The translations under genes and the position numbers were made by a program. The notes under the pieces are model-generated. The model saw only the letters and a program-made list of their open reading frames with translations, made no database searches and was not told where the DNA came from. This document shows positions 1 to 9,512 of a DNA stretch of 64,000 bases, piece by piece. The DNA lies in the NCBI GenBank assembly GCA_913062625.1, contig CAJXWP010000001.1, forward strand, positions 62,001 to 126,000, given 5' to 3'. The stretch is from an uncultured Haliea sp. GTDB lineage: Bacteria > Pseudomonadota > Gammaproteobacteria > Pseudomonadales > Halieaceae. Within the stretch, counting starts at the first letter, position 1, and every line of letters begins with the position of its first letter.

Positions 1-315
1 CGAAGCCGTTTCTGAAAGGTCGCTAGTGGTCGCAACCGCTGTAGCTTGAGCGGGCGGAGAAGAAAGCGCTGTTGCTTTTGTTTCACTAACCGTAGCGAGG
101 AGCTGCTGGCCTTCGATTGTCTGACCTACCACCGCATGGATTTTTGTGATGATGCCATCGACGGGAGCAACCACTTCCAATACCACTTTGTCCGTCTCTA
201 TTTCAACGATCAGTTCATCCCTCGACACCGCGTCACCTTCAGACTTGTGCCAGGCAGCCACCTCTCCATCCGCGATAGACTCGGGAAAGGCAGGCGCCTT
301 TATTTCAATAGTCAT
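1..315 (-). CDS. sucB: 2-oxoglutarate dehydrogenase E2 (dihydrolipoyl succinyltransferase), N-terminal part, cut by window edge
   Basis: E2 core of the 2-oxoglutarate dehydrogenase complex; it carries the succinyl group on a lipoyl-lysine and passes it to CoA. Only the first ~105 codons are inside the window. The translation from the ATG at 315 begins MTIEIKAPAFPES and contains the lipoyl-attachment motif ETDKVVLEV (lipoyl Lys about residue 43), followed by an Ala/Pro-rich linker typical of E2 proteins. An AAGGAA ribosome-binding site lies just upstream of the start; an ATG five bases further upstream meets a stop at once, which fixes the choice. It follows sucA by 30 bases on the same strand, so the two are co-transcribed. 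The rest of the gene lies beyond base 1. Confidence 0.93.
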   Translation of the reverse strand, partial: MTIEIKAPAFPESIADGEVAAWHKSEGDAVSRDELIVEIETDKVVLEVVAPVDGIITKIHAVVGQTIEGQQLLATVSETKATALSSPPAQATAVATTSDLSETAS

Positions 316-345
316 CTCATTTCCTTTAAAAAAACTCGCTTGTTG

Positions 346-3204
346 TCAGTAACCCCAAGGCATTTCTCCGAGAGCATCATCAATAAACCGTTCCAGCTGC
401 TCGATATGCAACGCCATGTATCCGGCCGCAGGAGCGGCTGATGAATCACGCCCTACATAACGCAGATGAACATCGACTTTATGTCGCTGTATCACCCTGC
501 GCAGGTGATGCTGACTCGCATACCAGGAGCCCTGATTCATCGGCTCTTCCTGACACCACACTGCATCGACAACATTGGGGTATAAATCAGTCAGTATTTG
601 CAGTAACTCTTGCTCAGGAAAAGGGTACAACTGCTCAAGGCGCAAAATGGCGATATGGTTCAATTGGCGCTCGCGCCTCGCCGCGAGCAAATCATAAAAT
701 ACTTTGCCACTGCAGAGGATAATGCGCTGAACCTTCGACCTATCCAAGTCGTCTATTTCATCCATCACATTATGAAATCTACCCTCAGCAAGATCCTCTA
801 TAGTGGAAGTGGCCTCTTTGTGGCGTAGCAGACTTTTCGGCGACATAACCACCAATGGCTTGCGCAGAGGCCGAAGCGCCTGTCGCCTCAGCATGTGGAA
901 AACCTGCGCTGGTGTGGTCGGAGCGCAGACCTGAATATTGTGCTCTGCACATAACTGCATAAAGCGCTCCAGCCTGGCTGAGGAGTGTTCTGGGCCCTGC
1001 CCTTCATATCCATGCGGCAACAACATGGTGAGCCCGCACAAGCGTGACCACTTGCTCTCACCGCTGGTAATAAACTGATCGATCACCACCTGAGCACCGT
1101 TAGCAAAGTCACCAAACTGGGCTTCCCATATCACGAGACCCTTCGGTGACGTCGTGGCATAGCCATATTCAAACGCAAGCACGGCCTCTTCGGATAACAA
1201 GGAATCGTAAATACTGAACGCTCCCTGCTCTTCGCTGATATGCTGCAAAGGCGTGTAGGCACTGCCATCATTTTGGTTGTGCAACACCGCATGACGATGA
1301 GAAAACGTGCCGCGGCCGACATCCTGCCCGGTCAGCCTGATAGGATATCCCTCTTCCAGCAGTGAGGCATAAGCAAGGTTTTCTGCAAAGCCCCAATTGA
1401 TCGGTGTGGCTCCGGCAGCCATTTTTCGTCGATCTTCGAGAATTTTCGACACCTGACGTTGTAACGGAAAACCATCCGGCGACAGGTTGGTAGCAGTAGC
1501 CAGTGCCTGCAGAGCTAGGATGTCGATACTCGTGTCGCACTGCAACTGCCAGTCATGCCCTAGATAAGGTGACCAATCGACAAACAGAGACGCGTTTGGC
1601 TCCGATACCAAATTGCTCACTAAGGGGGCGCCACGATCCAGAGCCTCTCGATATTTCTCCACCAGGGCTTCGACCTCAGTCTCTGTGATGAGGCCTTCGC
1701 TAACGAGTTTCTGCGCATAAATAGCCTGCGTCGTTTTGTGCTTACTAATGACTTTATACATCAGCGGCTGCGTCACCGAGGGCTCATCCGCTTCATTATG
1801 GCCACGGCGTCGATAGCAAATAAGATCAATAACCACGTCTTTGTTGAATTCAGTGCGATAGTCAACGGCCAATTGAGTCACGAACAGCACCGCTTCTGGG
1901 TCATCGGCATTGACATGGAATATCGGTGCCTGGACCATTTTAGCGACGTCAGTGCAATACTCTGTCGAGCGGGCATCCTCGCGCTCATGGGTCGTAAACC
2001 CGACCTGATTATTCAGGACAATGTGAATTGTGCCACCGGTTTTGTAACCGCGAGTTTGGGACATCTGAAATGTCTCCATCACCACGCCTTGCCCGGCAAA
2101 AGCTGCATCACCATGCAGAACGATAGGAACCACAAGATCGCCCACCTCGTCGAGACGCCGCTCCTGACGTGCACGTACAGAACCTTCCACAACCGGAGAC
2201 ACAATTTCTAAATGCGATGGGTTGAAGGATAATGCGAGGTGGACCTCGCCTCCCGTCGTCATCATGTTGGAAGAAAAACCCTGGTGATATTTTACGTCGC
2301 CAGAGCTTTCGTATTGCGCTCTCCCCTCGAATTCGTCAAACAACTCAGAAGGGTTTTTCCCAAATATATTGATCAGCACGTTGAGCCTGCCACGATGGGC
2401 CATACCAATGACGATTTCCTTTGCCCGATAGGCGCCACAGCGTTGCACCATCTCTGATAACATAGGAATCAGGCTTTCCCCACCCTCGAGTCCGAAACGT
2501 TTAGTGCCCGGATACTTAGATGCTAGCGACTTTTCCAAACCCTCTGCACTGATCAGCAGAGTCAATAATTGAAGACGCACTTCCTTGCCATAATCTGGCG
2601 CAGAACGCACAGACTCCATTCTCTGCATAACCCAGTGCCGTTCGGTGGTATCGACAATGTGCATAAACTCGGCGCCAATCGTATGACAGTAGGTCCTCTC
2701 GAGTGCCTCGTATATCTCCCCCAAAGTCGCATCAGCCTTGCCAATATGCAGAGTCCCGGCCTGAAACACCGTGTCGAAGTCTGCGGAAGACAAGTGATGA
2801 AAACCCAACTCCAGGTCGGCAACCTGCTCGCGCTGCGCAAGTCCCAGTGGATCGAGTTTCGCTTTTTGATGGCCTCGCTGGCGATAGGCAGAAATCAATT
2901 GCACGACACAAACCTGTTTGCGTTCGTAGTCGGTAGCATTGGAATCGTACTGAACGGTGGCTTCAGTGCGCACACGCATTTTACTGATCTGAGCGAAGCG
3001 CTCGCGAATTACCGAGTGAGGAACATCTTCAATTTGAATAATTTCGGACGGCACCATCGGGAGCTTGTCGAAGTAGTCTCGCCACTGCTCAGGTACCCCG
3101 TTTGGGTCCTTCAGGTAAGACTCATATAGATCCTCTACATAAGTGGCGTTACCACCAGAGATATGAGAACTTTGCCGCAGTAACTCTATGGAATTATTTT
3201 GCAT
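346..3204 (-). CDS. sucA: 2-oxoglutarate dehydrogenase E1 component
   Basis: Thiamine-diphosphate-dependent E1 subunit that decarboxylates 2-oxoglutarate and succinylates the lipoyl group of SucB, in the TCA cycle. The 952-residue product has the usual full length for gammaproteobacterial SucA. It shows the N-terminal E2-binding segment (SSHISGGNATYVEDLYESYL), the GMAHRGRLNVL motif, the GDVKYHQG segment and the HGDAAFAGQG cofactor region, and ends with the transketolase-like C-terminal domain. The ATG at 3204 is preceded by a strong GGGAGGGG Shine-Dalgarno sequence. It lies downstream of sdhCDAB on the same strand, with 181 bases between, so it may be both read through from sdh and driven from its own promoter. 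Identification is secure. Confidence 0.98.
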   Translation of the reverse strand: MQNNSIELLRQSSHISGGNATYVEDLYESYLKDPNGVPEQWRDYFDKLPMVPSEIIQIEDVPHSVIRERFAQISKMRVRTEATVQYDSNATDYERKQVCVVQLISAYRQRGHQKAKLDPLGLAQREQVADLELGFHHLSSADFDTVFQAGTLHIGKADATLGEIYEALERTYCHTIGAEFMHIVDTTERHWVMQRMESVRSAPDYGKEVRLQLLTLLISAEGLEKSLASKYPGTKRFGLEGGESLIPMLSEMVQRCGAYRAKEIVIGMAHRGRLNVLINIFGKNPSELFDEFEGRAQYESSGDVKYHQGFSSNMMTTGGEVHLALSFNPSHLEIVSPVVEGSVRARQERRLDEVGDLVVPIVLHGDAAFAGQGVVMETFQMSQTRGYKTGGTIHIVLNNQVGFTTHEREDARSTEYCTDVAKMVQAPIFHVNADDPEAVLFVTQLAVDYRTEFNKDVVIDLICYRRRGHNEADEPSVTQPLMYKVISKHKTTQAIYAQKLVSEGLITETEVEALVEKYREALDRGAPLVSNLVSEPNASLFVDWSPYLGHDWQLQCDTSIDILALQALATATNLSPDGFPLQRQVSKILEDRRKMAAGATPINWGFAENLAYASLLEEGYPIRLTGQDVGRGTFSHRHAVLHNQNDGSAYTPLQHISEEQGAFSIYDSLLSEEAVLAFEYGYATTSPKGLVIWEAQFGDFANGAQVVIDQFITSGESKWSRLCGLTMLLPHGYEGQGPEHSSARLERFMQLCAEHNIQVCAPTTPAQVFHMLRRQALRPLRKPLVVMSPKSLLRHKEATSTIEDLAEGRFHNVMDEIDDLDRSKVQRIILCSGKVFYDLLAARRERQLNHIAILRLEQLYPFPEQELLQILTDLYPNVVDAVWCQEEPMNQGSWYASQHHLRRVIQRHKVDVHLRYVGRDSSAAPAAGYMALHIEQLERFIDDALGEMPWGY

Positions 3205-3385
3205 CTGGGCCCCTCCCGGGGCTTAATCAACTAGTGCTACTCGTCCACACACCGATGGACCCCGAGAAACGCACGCTCTGCCCACTGAACTTAGGTATCG
3301 GGGCTTATTTCTAGCAGCTGGACATCATACTACTATAAATTTAAAAAACCTATTAAAATTAATACCTTAAACACTTATGCTGATG
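3205..3385 (-). promoter_or_regulatory. sdhB-sucA intergenic region, likely suc promoter
   Basis: The 181-base gap contains a markedly AT-rich block (about 3325-3376), read on the minus strand as a run including TATAGTAGTATGAT, followed by about 120 bases of more mixed 5' leader up to the sucA ribosome-binding site. A promoter for sucAB is likely here by position and composition; no convincing -35/-10 pair with correct spacing was found. No obvious intrinsic terminator for sdhB was seen, so read-through from sdh is possible. Confidence 0.4.
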
Positions 3386-4090
3386 TTATGTCGCGCGCGA
3401 CAACAACATATTTCGTATGTGCCCAATGGCGCGAGTTGGATTTAGGCCTTTGGGGCAAACGTTGACGCAAGCCTGAATACCATGGCAACGAAAGACACTG
3501 AACGGGTCGGCCAAACGAGCCAAACGCTCGTCGGTGGCGGTGTCGCGCGTGTCAGCCAAGAAACGATAGGCCTGTAACAATCCAGCCGGACCAATAAAAC
3601 GGTCGGGATTCCACCAAAATGACGGGCATGCTGTAGAACAACATGCACAGAGAATACACTCGTACAGACCATCCAGTTTTTCTCGCTCCTCCGGACTCTG
3701 CAGTCGCTCAATAGCTGGGGCTGGTGACGGATTCTGTAAATAAGGCTGCACTTTTTCGTACTGCGCATAGAACAGGCTCATATCAACCACGAGATCCCGG
3801 ATGACCGGCAGTCCAGGCAAAGGACGCAGCACTAGCTTGTTTTTTCTGACAGCTTTAGACAACGGCGTCACGCAGGCCAGTCCATTCGTACCATTCATAT
3901 TAACGCCATCGGATCCACACACACCCTCACGACACGAACGCCTATAAACAACGGTGTCATCGTCGGCCTTAATCAACTCCATCACGTCCAGAACCATCAG
4001 GTCCTTGCCTCCGGTGTCGACCTGCATATCCTGCATGTAAGGCTCTAAATCGGTCTCTGGGTTGTAGCGATAAATACTGACTTGTAACAT
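3386..4090 (-). CDS. sdhB: Succinate dehydrogenase iron-sulfur subunit
   Basis: Electron-transfer subunit of respiratory complex II, carrying [2Fe-2S], [4Fe-4S] and [3Fe-4S] clusters between SdhA and the quinone site. The 234-residue protein has the family length. Visible ligands are CREGVCGSDG (2Fe-2S, near residue 60), CILCACCSTACP ([4Fe-4S]) and CHGIQACVNVCPKGLNP ([3Fe-4S] and quinone-site region). The ATG at 4090 has an AAGAGGCGAG ribosome-binding region. It is 12 bases downstream of sdhA and is the last gene of sdhCDAB before sucA. Confidence 0.98.
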   Translation of the reverse strand: MLQVSIYRYNPETDLEPYMQDMQVDTGGKDLMVLDVMELIKADDDTVVYRRSCREGVCGSDGVNMNGTNGLACVTPLSKAVRKNKLVLRPLPGLPVIRDLVVDMSLFYAQYEKVQPYLQNPSPAPAIERLQSPEEREKLDGLYECILCACCSTACPSFWWNPDRFIGPAGLLQAYRFLADTRDTATDERLARLADPFSVFRCHGIQACVNVCPKGLNPTRAIGHIRNMLLSRAT

Positions 4091-4102
4091 GGTTCTCGCC
4101 TC

Positions 4103-5875
4103 TTAATAACTGCGTACTGTCGGTTGAAATGTCGGAACCGTTTTCGGCTCAAAGTTTACTCCACGCTTGCCCACCCGCTTATCAGCAGGGTAATACATCG
4201 AGTGGCACAGCCAGTTTTCGTCATCACGCGAGTCAAAATCATCCCTAGCGTGTGCTCCGCGACTCTCTTTGCGCCCTTCAGCGGTAATCGCAGTCGCTTC
4301 TGCGACCTCTAAAAGGTTCTGCAACTCCAAAACCTCAATTCTAGCGGTGTTAAAGACCAGGCTCTTGTCAGCCAACCCGAGGTTTTCAATCCGCATGCGC
4401 AAATCGGCTAATTTAATAATACCTTCCTGCATCAAAGGTCCGTTGCGGAATACCCCGAAAAAGTTCTGCATCGTGTTTTGCAGTTCCTTGCGCAGATCTC
4501 CCACTTTTTCTCCAGCGGTGGAGTTGTTAAGCTTGTTCAAGCGGCACATGGCCTGCTCTAAATCAGTCTCAGACGCATCTCGCAATTCGATGCCTTCACG
4601 CAGAGATTTTTCAATAAACAAACCAGACGCTCGACCAAACACCACCAAGTCGAGTAGTGAATTGCCACCGAGACGGTTAGCGCCATGCACCGAGACGCAG
4701 GCCACTTCACCACAAGCATACAGCCCCGGAATAATGACATCTTGACCATCTTGATCGACGCTGAGGGCTTGTCCATTTACATTGGTCGGTATGCCTCCCA
4801 TCATGTAATGACAGGTGGGTACGACGGGCACTGGCTCCTTTGTAGGATCCACATGTGCAAAGGTTCTGGATAGCTCACAAATACCGGGTAATCGGCTTTC
4901 GAGAACGTCCTCTCCCAAATGATCTAGCTTCAGGAAGACGTGGTCTCCATTGGGGCCACAGCCACGACCTTCTAATATCTCCTTAACCATCGAGCGCGCA
5001 ACAACATCACGTCCCGCCAGGTCCTTAGAATTAGGCGCATAACGCTCCATAAAGCGTTCGCCGTCCTTGTTAATGAGATAGCCACCTTCTCCGCGACAGC
5101 CTTCCGTGACCAATGTGCCAGCCCCGGCAATTCCGGTCGGATGGAACTGCCACATCTCAATGTCCTGCACCGGAAAGCCAGCACGCAAGGCCATACCAAT
5201 GCCATCACCCGTGTTGATATGGGCATTGGTGGTAGACGCATAGATGCGCCCTGCCCCGCCGGTGGCAAGCACGGTAGCTTTAGATTTCACATAGACAGTC
5301 TCACCGGTTTCTATGCAAATAGCGATGACACCGACTACGGCATCGTCTTGGTTTTTCACCAGGTCGATGGCATACCACTCGTTGAGAAACACGGTCTCAT
5401 TTTTGATGTTACCTTGATACAGAGTGTGCAGCAGTGCGTGACCGGTGCGATCAGCTGCGGCACAGGTGCGCGCCGCTTGGCCGCCCTTACCGTAATCCTT
5501 TGACTGCCCTCCAAAGGGCCGCTGATAAATGCGGCCCTCTTCGGTGCGAGAAAATGGCAGCCCCATGTGCTCCAATTCGTAGATCGCCTCGGGGCCGACA
5601 CTGCACATATATTCGATCGCATCCTGGTCGCCAATGTAATCAGCACCTTTGACGGTATCGTACATGTGCCATCGCCAATCATCATCAGGATCTGCTGACG
5701 CGATGGCGCAGGTGATACCACCCTGCGCGGAGACGGTATGCGAGCGGGTAGGAAAAACTTTAGAAATCACCGCTGTCTTAAAGCCAGACTGGGCCATTTG
5801 CAAGGACGCACGCATACCCGCGCCGCCGCCGCCAACGATAACACTGTCAAATGAAATAGTACGAAGAGCCGCCAT
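4103..5875 (-). CDS. sdhA: Succinate dehydrogenase flavoprotein subunit
   Basis: Catalytic flavoprotein of complex II; oxidises succinate to fumarate using covalently bound FAD. The N-terminus has the dinucleotide-binding motif [10 protein letters not shown], then the covalent-FAD region [11 protein letters not shown] with the flavinylated His. HPTGI and RGEGG active-site segments and the conserved RDVVARSM region follow. From the ATG at 5875 the product has 590 residues, the usual size; an in-frame ATG at 5890 would overlap sdhD and add five residues (MGFIK), so 5875, two bases after the sdhD stop, is preferred. Membrane-peripheral on the cytoplasmic face, bound to SdhB. Confidence 0.97.
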   Translation of the reverse strand: MAALRTISFDSVIVGGGGAGMRASLQMAQSGFKTAVISKVFPTRSHTVSAQGGITCAIASADPDDDWRWHMYDTVKGADYIGDQDAIEYMCSVGPEAIYELEHMGLPFSRTEEGRIYQRPFGGQSKDYGKGGQAARTCAAADRTGHALLHTLYQGNIKNETVFLNEWYAIDLVKNQDDAVVGVIAICIETGETVYVKSKATVLATGGAGRIYASTTNAHINTGDGIGMALRAGFPVQDIEMWQFHPTGIAGAGTLVTEGCRGEGGYLINKDGERFMERYAPNSKDLAGRDVVARSMVKEILEGRGCGPNGDHVFLKLDHLGEDVLESRLPGICELSRTFAHVDPTKEPVPVVPTCHYMMGGIPTNVNGQALSVDQDGQDVIIPGLYACGEVACVSVHGANRLGGNSLLDLVVFGRASGLFIEKSLREGIELRDASETDLEQAMCRLNKLNNSTAGEKVGDLRKELQNTMQNFFGVFRNGPLMQEGIIKLADLRMRIENLGLADKSLVFNTARIEVLELQNLLEVAEATAITAEGRKESRGAHARDDFDSRDDENWLCHSMYYPADKRVGKRGVNFEPKTVPTFQPTVRSY

Positions 5876-5877
5876 CT

Positions 5878-6246
5878 TTATAAACCCCACAAAATCTTGA
5901 TGCCCCAGATAAAATATATAACCATTATGATTGCGCTTATGGTTTCTGCGAGCACCCTAAGCACTTTACCGGTTGGCCCCAACATGCGCTCGGTGAGGTA
6001 ATCCGTAAATACCACCCAGAGGCCGACCCACGCATGCCCGGCCAAAGAAATTAGCGCAAGCAAGCTAAACACCCGCATCCATGTCTGGGAGAACAATGCT
6101 GTCCACGCAGTGTACCCAAAACCATTGTTGACGAGCATCCAGCCTACGCAGACAAGAAAGTATGCCAATAAAATAACGGCGCTTACCCGCTGCACAAACC
6201 AATCGTACAGCCCCGAGCGACCCATTGTTGCTGTCGAAGTCACCAT
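5878..6246 (-). CDS. sdhD: Succinate dehydrogenase membrane anchor subunit D
   Basis: Hydrophobic anchor that, with SdhC, binds heme b and ubiquinone. The 122-residue product (start ATG 6246; a TTG two codons earlier is also in frame) has three membrane segments, roughly residues 20-40, 50-75 and 90-115. It shows the [16 protein letters not shown] segment typical of SdhD near the N-terminus and the [14 protein letters not shown] motif with the candidate heme-ligand His. The start overlaps the sdhC stop by seven bases, indicating translational coupling. Confidence 0.95.
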   Translation of the reverse strand: MVTSTATMGRSGLYDWFVQRVSAVILLAYFLVCVGWMLVNNGFGYTAWTALFSQTWMRVFSLLALISLAGHAWVGLWVVFTDYLTERMLGPTGKVLRVLAETISAIIMVIYFIWGIKILWGL

Positions 6247-6614
6247 ATCCAAGCCCCTGCCAATAAAATTAGCACTATTGAAACGGCTAAAACAATTCGA
6301 ACGCCAAGTATGCCTCCTGCCATGGTTTCACCAACACCGGTATCATTGATGAGATGCTTTATTCCTGCTAGCGAGTGATAGATTAGCGCAGATACAACCA
6401 CCCACAGCACTACCTTAAAGAGCGGATGAGACAGACTCACTGTGAGCGAATCAAAACCTGACTGACTTGAAAGGCTGACATCCAAAGCCCACAAAAGTAC
6501 CCCTATGCCAGCGAACAGGAATACTCCGGAAGCACGGTGAGCAATGGATGCCCATGCGGTAATCGGGAGCCGCATGGATGCTATGTCCAAGTTTACAGGG
6601 CGTTTGTCTTTCAC
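6240..6614 (-). CDS. sdhC: Succinate dehydrogenase cytochrome b556 subunit
   Basis: Membrane anchor of complex II. The 124-residue protein starts MKDKRPVNLDIASMRLPITAWASIAHRASG, the usual SdhC N-terminus with the SIAHRxSG quinone-site motif, and contains YHSLAGIKHLIND with the heme-ligand His (HSLAGIKH). Three transmembrane segments are visible, about residues 25-50, 62-85 and 105-123. The start codon is GTG at 6614. It is the first gene of sdhCDAB-sucAB and has its own promoter about 100 bases upstream. Confidence 0.96.
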   Translation of the reverse strand: MKDKRPVNLDIASMRLPITAWASIAHRASGVFLFAGIGVLLWALDVSLSSQSGFDSLTVSLSHPLFKVVLWVVVSALIYHSLAGIKHLINDTGVGETMAGGILGVRIVLAVSIVLILLAGAWIW

Positions 6615-6719
6615 AATAAGCTACCGTTTGTGTGATGCCTCTAGGGCAATTAATCGGATTACCGGAGGCCAGAACTGTTGGCCTGCCAGGACCCTGATGA
6701 TGCAACCAAATCGCGCGAG

Positions 6720-6748
6720 ATTATAGGCATTTAGCAGGCGAAATACAA
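6720..6748 (-). promoter_or_regulatory. Predicted sigma-70 promoter of sdhCDAB
   Basis: On the minus strand a perfect -10 TATAAT (6720-6725) lies 17 bases from a -35 element TTGTAT (6743-6748). Transcription would start near 6712, giving a leader of about 100 bases before the sdhC GTG. Confidence 0.7.
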
Positions 6749-6869
6749 ATCTGTTGTCATAAAAGGCCGCAAAATCAACTCTTCCTTAAGCCGCATCGAT
6801 CTCCATCGATTCTGATTAACGAACCCGAATTCAACTCCAGGCTTTGCACCACAATTGCCGCGGGTACAA

Positions 6870-6897
6870 TTGACAAAAATTTCCGAGACTTTATAGT
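6870..6897 (+). promoter_or_regulatory. Predicted sigma-70 promoter of gltA
   Basis: A perfect -35 TTGACA (6870-6875) is separated by 16 bases from -10 TATAGT (6892-6897). The predicted start near 6904 leaves about 30 bases of leader before the gltA ATG, whose AGGA site is at 6923-6926. Confidence 0.75.
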
Positions 6898-6932
6898 GGT
6901 GCACCGCATTAAATGACTATCTAGGACCCTGT

Positions 6933-8222
6933 ATGACCGACAAAAAGGCCACTTTAGAAATCGACGGAATAGACGATGCTATCGAGCTACCCATTTACGC
7001 CGGCACTTTAGGGCCTGACGTGGTTGATGTGGGTGGCCTCACAGCGAAAGGCCTCTTTACCTATGATCCCGGTTTTGTCTCCACCGCCTCTTGTGAATCC
7101 AAAATTACATTCATCGATGGCTCCAAAGGTATTCTCCTCCACCGAGGCTACCCCATCGGGCAACTAGCGGAGCAGTCCGACTATCTCGAGACATGCTACT
7201 TACTACTGTACGGTGAACTTCCTACTACGGATCAGAAAGCCCACTTTATACGCACCGTGGGCCTGCATACTATGGTCAACGAGCAGATCTGCACTTTCTT
7301 CAATGGTTTTCGCCGCGATGCCCATCCGATGGCCGTTATGTGCGGTGTGGTAGGCGCCCTCTCCGCCTTCTACCATGATTCACTGGAAATATCTGACGAA
7401 CATCACCGAGAAATCGCCGCCTTTCGCTTAATTGCCAAAATGCCCACCCTGGCGGCAATGAGTTACAAGTATTCCATAGGCCAACCCTTCATGTATCCGG
7501 ACAACAGCCTAAGCTACGCAGAAAACTTCCTGCATATGATGTTCGGCAACCCCTGCGAGCCAAGCAAAATAAGTCCAGTACTTGCCAGAGCAATGGATCG
7601 TATCTTTTTACTGCATGCCGACCACGAGCAAAATGCCTCTACTTCCACCGTGCGTCTCGCTGGCTCCTCGGGCGCTAACCCTTTCGCCTGCATTGCAGCA
7701 GGCATTGCTGCCCTTTGGGGACCTTCACATGGCGGAGCGAATGAAGCCGTACTCGAAATGCTGAAAGAAATCGGCGATGTGTCCAGGATTGAAGACTTTA
7801 TTGCTCGTGCCAAAGATAAGGATGATCCATTCCGACTTATGGGCTTTGGTCACCGAGTGTACAAAAACTTCGACCCGCGCGCCAAAGTAATGAAGGAAGC
7901 GGCCGACGAGGTTTTAGCAGAGCTGGGTATCGAGGATGATCCGCTGTTAGAAATTGCAAAACGTCTTGAGGAGATCGCTCTCTCGGATGAGTACTTTATT
8001 GAGAGGAAGCTGTACCCCAATGTCGATTTTTACTCTGGCATCATCCTCAAAGCGATCGGCATACCCCCGAGTATGTTTACGGTAATCTTTGCGGTAGGTC
8101 GCACGGTAGGATGGATAGCCCACTGGAACGAAATGATCAGCGGCAGCTATCGCATTGGACGTCCCCGGCAGCTCTATACGGGCTATACCGAGCGCGACTT
8201 TGTTCCCACTAGCGAGCGTTAA
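6933..8222 (+). CDS. gltA: Citrate synthase (type II, GltA)
   Basis: Condenses oxaloacetate with acetyl-CoA, the entry step of the TCA cycle. The 429-residue length matches hexameric Gram-negative citrate synthases. The catalytic residues are in [14 protein letters not shown] (active His), [18 protein letters not shown] (His and substrate Arg) and YPNVDFYSG (catalytic Asp). An AGGA site six bases before the ATG supports the start. It is transcribed away from sdhCDAB, the arrangement seen in many gammaproteobacteria. Confidence 0.98.
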   Translation: MTDKKATLEIDGIDDAIELPIYAGTLGPDVVDVGGLTAKGLFTYDPGFVSTASCESKITFIDGSKGILLHRGYPIGQLAEQSDYLETCYLLLYGELPTTDQKAHFIRTVGLHTMVNEQICTFFNGFRRDAHPMAVMCGVVGALSAFYHDSLEISDEHHREIAAFRLIAKMPTLAAMSYKYSIGQPFMYPDNSLSYAENFLHMMFGNPCEPSKISPVLARAMDRIFLLHADHEQNASTSTVRLAGSSGANPFACIAAGIAALWGPSHGGANEAVLEMLKEIGDVSRIEDFIARAKDKDDPFRLMGFGHRVYKNFDPRAKVMKEAADEVLAELGIEDDPLLEIAKRLEEIALSDEYFIERKLYPNVDFYSGIILKAIGIPPSMFTVIFAVGRTVGWIAHWNEMISGSYRIGRPRQLYTGYTERDFVPTSER

Positions 8223-8304
8223 GTAGCGCCTCAATCTAAAAGTCGTAAATTATAGGCTCTTTAGACCGTCGCCAGTGGACTACATAAGTTAATTACTGGG
8301 ATTT

Positions 8305-9432
8305 ATGACTATGTCCGATATCGTTATCAGCGGAACCGGCCTCTTCACTCCGGCAGAATCTATCAGCAATGAAGAGTTGGTGGCCTCGTTTAATGCTTAC
8401 GCAGACCACTTTAACGCCGAACAGGCAGAGCAAATCGCCGCAGGCACAGTCGCGGCTATGCCGCAGTCGTCCGCGGAGTTTGTTGAGAAAGCCTCAGGAA
8501 TCAAGTCTCGCTATGTGGTGAACAAAGACGGGATTATAGATCCCACACGGATGGCGCCACGCCTGCCTGAGCGCGCCAATGACGTTCAGTCGATCCAGTG
8601 TGAAATGGGCGTCGCGGCTGCCCAAGAAGCCATGCGACAGGCTGGCAAGACGGCCGCTGACATCGATTCCGTAATAGTTGCCGCATCAAACATGCAGCGG
8701 CCCTACCCCGCCATCTCGGTCGAAATCCAAGACGCGCTGGGCATAAAGGGATACGGTTTTGACATGAACGTGGCCTGCTCTTCTGCCACCTTCGGTATTC
8801 AGCAAGCACGAGACTCGGTCAAAGCCGGCAGCGCGCGGTGCGTGTTAATCATCAACCCAGAAATTTGCAGTGGTCACCTGAACTTTCTTGATCGTGACTC
8901 GCATTTTATTTTCGGTGACGTGTGTACCGCCATCATCGTTGAGAGCGCAACTACTGCAAACAGCAATGAGCAATACCGCATCGTAGACAGCAAGTTGCAA
9001 ACCATTTTCTCCAACAATATCCGCAATAATTTTGGCTTCCTCAATAGGGGCGACGAGTCCGGAACGGGCGCACCAGACAAATTATTCGTGCAGGAAGGCC
9101 GTAAAGTATTCAAAGAGGTTTGTCCGGCAGTCGCAGCGCAAATATCAGATCAGTTGGAGTCACTAGGCATTTCACCCGATCAGCTCAAGCGACTGTGGCT
9201 CCATCAGGCAAACCTCAGCATGAACCAACTAATCTCCAAACGCGTTCTCGGGAGAGATGCCAGCGCCGATGAAGCGCCGATTATTCTCGATGAATATGCC
9301 AACACCAGCTCCGCCGGCTCGATCATTGCGTTCCATAAGCATCGCGCCGATTTGACCAGCGGGGACTTGGGAGTGCTGTGCTCTTTTGGCGCCGGCTACA
9401 GCATCGGCAGCCTAATACTAAAGAAAGTATAA
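8305..9432 (+). CDS. Beta-ketoacyl-ACP synthase III-like condensing enzyme
   Basis: Thiolase-fold enzyme of the FabH type, which condenses an acyl-CoA with malonyl-ACP. The 375-residue product has the active Cys in [11 protein letters not shown], the His in [12 protein letters not shown] and the Asn in [11 protein letters not shown], so the Cys-His-Asn triad is complete. It is longer than standard FabH (about 320 residues), resembling the second FabH-like proteins of pseudomonads that use medium-chain acyl-CoA. Starts at 8305 and 8311 are both in frame; GGGA at 8298-8301 suits the second (MSDIVISG). It lies 82 bases after gltA on the same strand and ends before convergent hisC. The substrate is inferred, not visible. 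Confidence 0.85.
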   Translation: MTMSDIVISGTGLFTPAESISNEELVASFNAYADHFNAEQAEQIAAGTVAAMPQSSAEFVEKASGIKSRYVVNKDGIIDPTRMAPRLPERANDVQSIQCEMGVAAAQEAMRQAGKTAADIDSVIVAASNMQRPYPAISVEIQDALGIKGYGFDMNVACSSATFGIQQARDSVKAGSARCVLIINPEICSGHLNFLDRDSHFIFGDVCTAIIVESATTANSNEQYRIVDSKLQTIFSNNIRNNFGFLNRGDESGTGAPDKLFVQEGRKVFKEVCPAVAAQISDQLESLGISPDQLKRLWLHQANLSMNQLISKRVLGRDASADEAPIILDEYANTSSAGSIIAFHKHRADLTSGDLGVLCSFGAGYSIGSLILKKV

Positions 9433-9512
9433 CTAGCTTCTAATAGTGTATTACTAGCCAGTACCCCGCTTCGTTGAGGTGCCAATAGCCGCACCCTCGG
9501 ATACCGCCTTAA

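Larger units (their letters stand above)
6615..6932. promoter_or_regulatory. Divergent regulatory region between sdhC and gltA
   Basis: This 318-base gene-free stretch separates the minus-strand sdh operon from plus-strand gltA. Both strands hold a sigma-70-like promoter, listed separately. Between them lie about 120 bases containing ATCGATCTCCATCGAT (6795-6810), an imperfect inverted arrangement of ATCGAT that could be a regulator site, but no known operator consensus was recognised. Confidence 0.6.

Noticed and set aside
2569-3129. Open frame of 186 codons antisense to sucA
   Set aside because: It lies wholly inside sucA on the other strand, has no ribosome-binding site and no protein-like pattern.
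4269-4745. 158-codon frame antisense to sdhA
   Set aside because: Shadow frame inside a certain gene.
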